Shown one piece after another: positions 63,618 through 64,000 of a DNA stretch of 64,000 nt (position 1 is its first letter; the number at the start of each line of letters is the position of its first letter). The stretch comes from Pseudomonas sp. SORT22 (GTDB lineage: Bacteria; Pseudomonadota; Gammaproteobacteria; Pseudomonadales; Pseudomonadaceae). Location of the stretch: assembly GCF_018417635.1 (NCBI RefSeq), contig NZ_CP071007.1, positions 186,001-250,000 of the forward strand, written 5' to 3'. The position numbers and the translations under genes were made by a program. The notes under the pieces are model-generated. The model was not told where the DNA came from, ran no database searches, and saw nothing but the letters and a program-made list of their open reading frames with translations.

Positions 63618-63828
63618 CGGCTTGACCTTGCCCAACTACCTGGCGGGCGTTGCCGACAGCGACCTGTTCGGCAGCCTGGCCTTTGTCTGCCTGATATTGA
63701 TACTCACCAGCCTGCACCGACGCTGGCGTGACCAGCTCTGGCATCGCCTGCTGACGTTCATTTGCCTGACCACCGTGGTGGTCATGGAACTGGTGGGTTC
63801 CTACTATGCGAACCTGCCGCCGGCATGA
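63610..63828 (+). CDS. Small membrane protein
   Basis: A 72-residue protein with two likely membrane segments (SDLFGSLAFVCLILILTSLH and LLTFICLTTVVVMELVGSY). I do not recognise the family. The ribosome site AGGG is moderate; a better one belongs to the leader ORF overlapping its start. Its stop overlaps the next gene's start (ATGA), indicating coupled translation in a small operon that runs off the window. Confidence 0.6.
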   Translation: MYDGLTLPNYLAGVADSDLFGSLAFVCLILILTSLHRRWRDQLWHRLLTFICLTTVVVMELVGSYYANLPPA

Positions 63829-64000
63829 GCAAAGGCAAAGGGTTGGCCCTGGCGTTGCTGGTACTCCTGCTGCTGCCAGGCGTGACCACGCCGTTGTATT
63901 CGAACGCGCTGCTGCTGTGGATGGAGCCTGACAACTTCATCCCCGCCGAATCCTCAATGCTGACCTTCGAGCCCTACCAGATTTCCCAGGGCTCCTCGTC
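63825..64000 (+). CDS. Exported protein, N-terminal part (runs off the window)
   Basis: ATG overlapping the previous stop (ATGA). The visible 58 residues begin with a signal or anchor segment (LALALLVLLLLPGVTTPLYS) followed by LLLWMEPDNFIPAESSM and a short polar stretch. The function is not assignable from this part. Confidence 0.6.
   Translation, partial: MSKGKGLALALLVLLLLPGVTTPLYSNALLLWMEPDNFIPAESSMLTFEPYQISQGSS

Overview
The window is a stretch of Pseudomonas chromosome (GC-rich gammaproteobacterium). The basis is gene content and order: lpd3-cfa-cls, zwf/RpiR, pycR-pycA-pycB, aspA, purEK, pstSCAB-phoU, phoBR, ubiCA, rubredoxin/rubredoxin reductase and HU, together with Pseudomonas-type REP palindromes. 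From memory the order is closest to the P. putida group; that placement is inference. I see no rRNA, tRNA, CRISPR array, prophage or insertion sequence. Nearly all of the sequence is ordinary core chromosome with dense genes and many convergent pairs.

Layout. 1-5633: the end of a FAD amine oxidase, lpd3, two membrane-lipid enzymes facing each other (cfa, cardiolipin synthase) and a DUF3617 protein. 5640-9887: a zinc-starvation island arranged around one perfect Zur-type palindrome at 6993-7007; a small secreted protein plus zinc-independent GTP cyclohydrolase (folE2) run left, and two COG0523 metal GTPases flanking a DUF1826 protein run right. 9884-17730: DUF3301, pdxY, thioesterase, CPA2 antiporter, SUKH protein, Tim44-like protein and uvrD. 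17954-23555: a GGDEF/EAL protein, zwf and a divergent RpiR regulator sharing a HexR-like operator, and a small charged protein. 23497-27973: pycR and the two-subunit pyruvate carboxylase.

28041-31442: two GNAT enzymes and a PaiB-like protein divergent from a MocR-type regulator whose linker DNA is packed with DnaA-box-like 9-mers. 31701-32165: an orphan gene of less GC-rich composition behind an AT-rich palindromic region. 32215-35492: polyamine binding protein coupled to an acetylpolyamine amidohydrolase, with an AraC regulator. 35553-39664: asparaginase, an AGCS amino-acid/sodium symporter and aspartase (asparagine/aspartate use), then a HypT-like LysR gene. 40953-42537: purEK behind a terminator-like leader hairpin. 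42631-46562: small envelope genes, a sugar-phosphate mutarotase, a thioesterase and an MFS carrier. 46724-59414: the phosphate-starvation block pstS, pstC, pstA, pstB, phoU, a response regulator, an M23 peptidase, a CNNM/CBS protein and phoBR, with PhoB boxes before pstS, pstC and phoB. 59561-64000: a Y-X4-D repeat protein, ubiCA, rubA-rubB, hupA and the start of a small membrane operon.

The most noteworthy structures are a family of long imperfect hairpin repeats placed inside operons (pycA|pycB, pstA|pstB, pstB|phoU, phoB|phoR), clusters of TTATCCACA DnaA-box sequences inside two coding regions, the Zur island with its uncharacterised members, and several regulatory DNA elements (a terminator overlapping a PhoB box, the purE leader hairpin, and the zwf/RpiR operator). 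I did not find a clearly novel multi-gene system.
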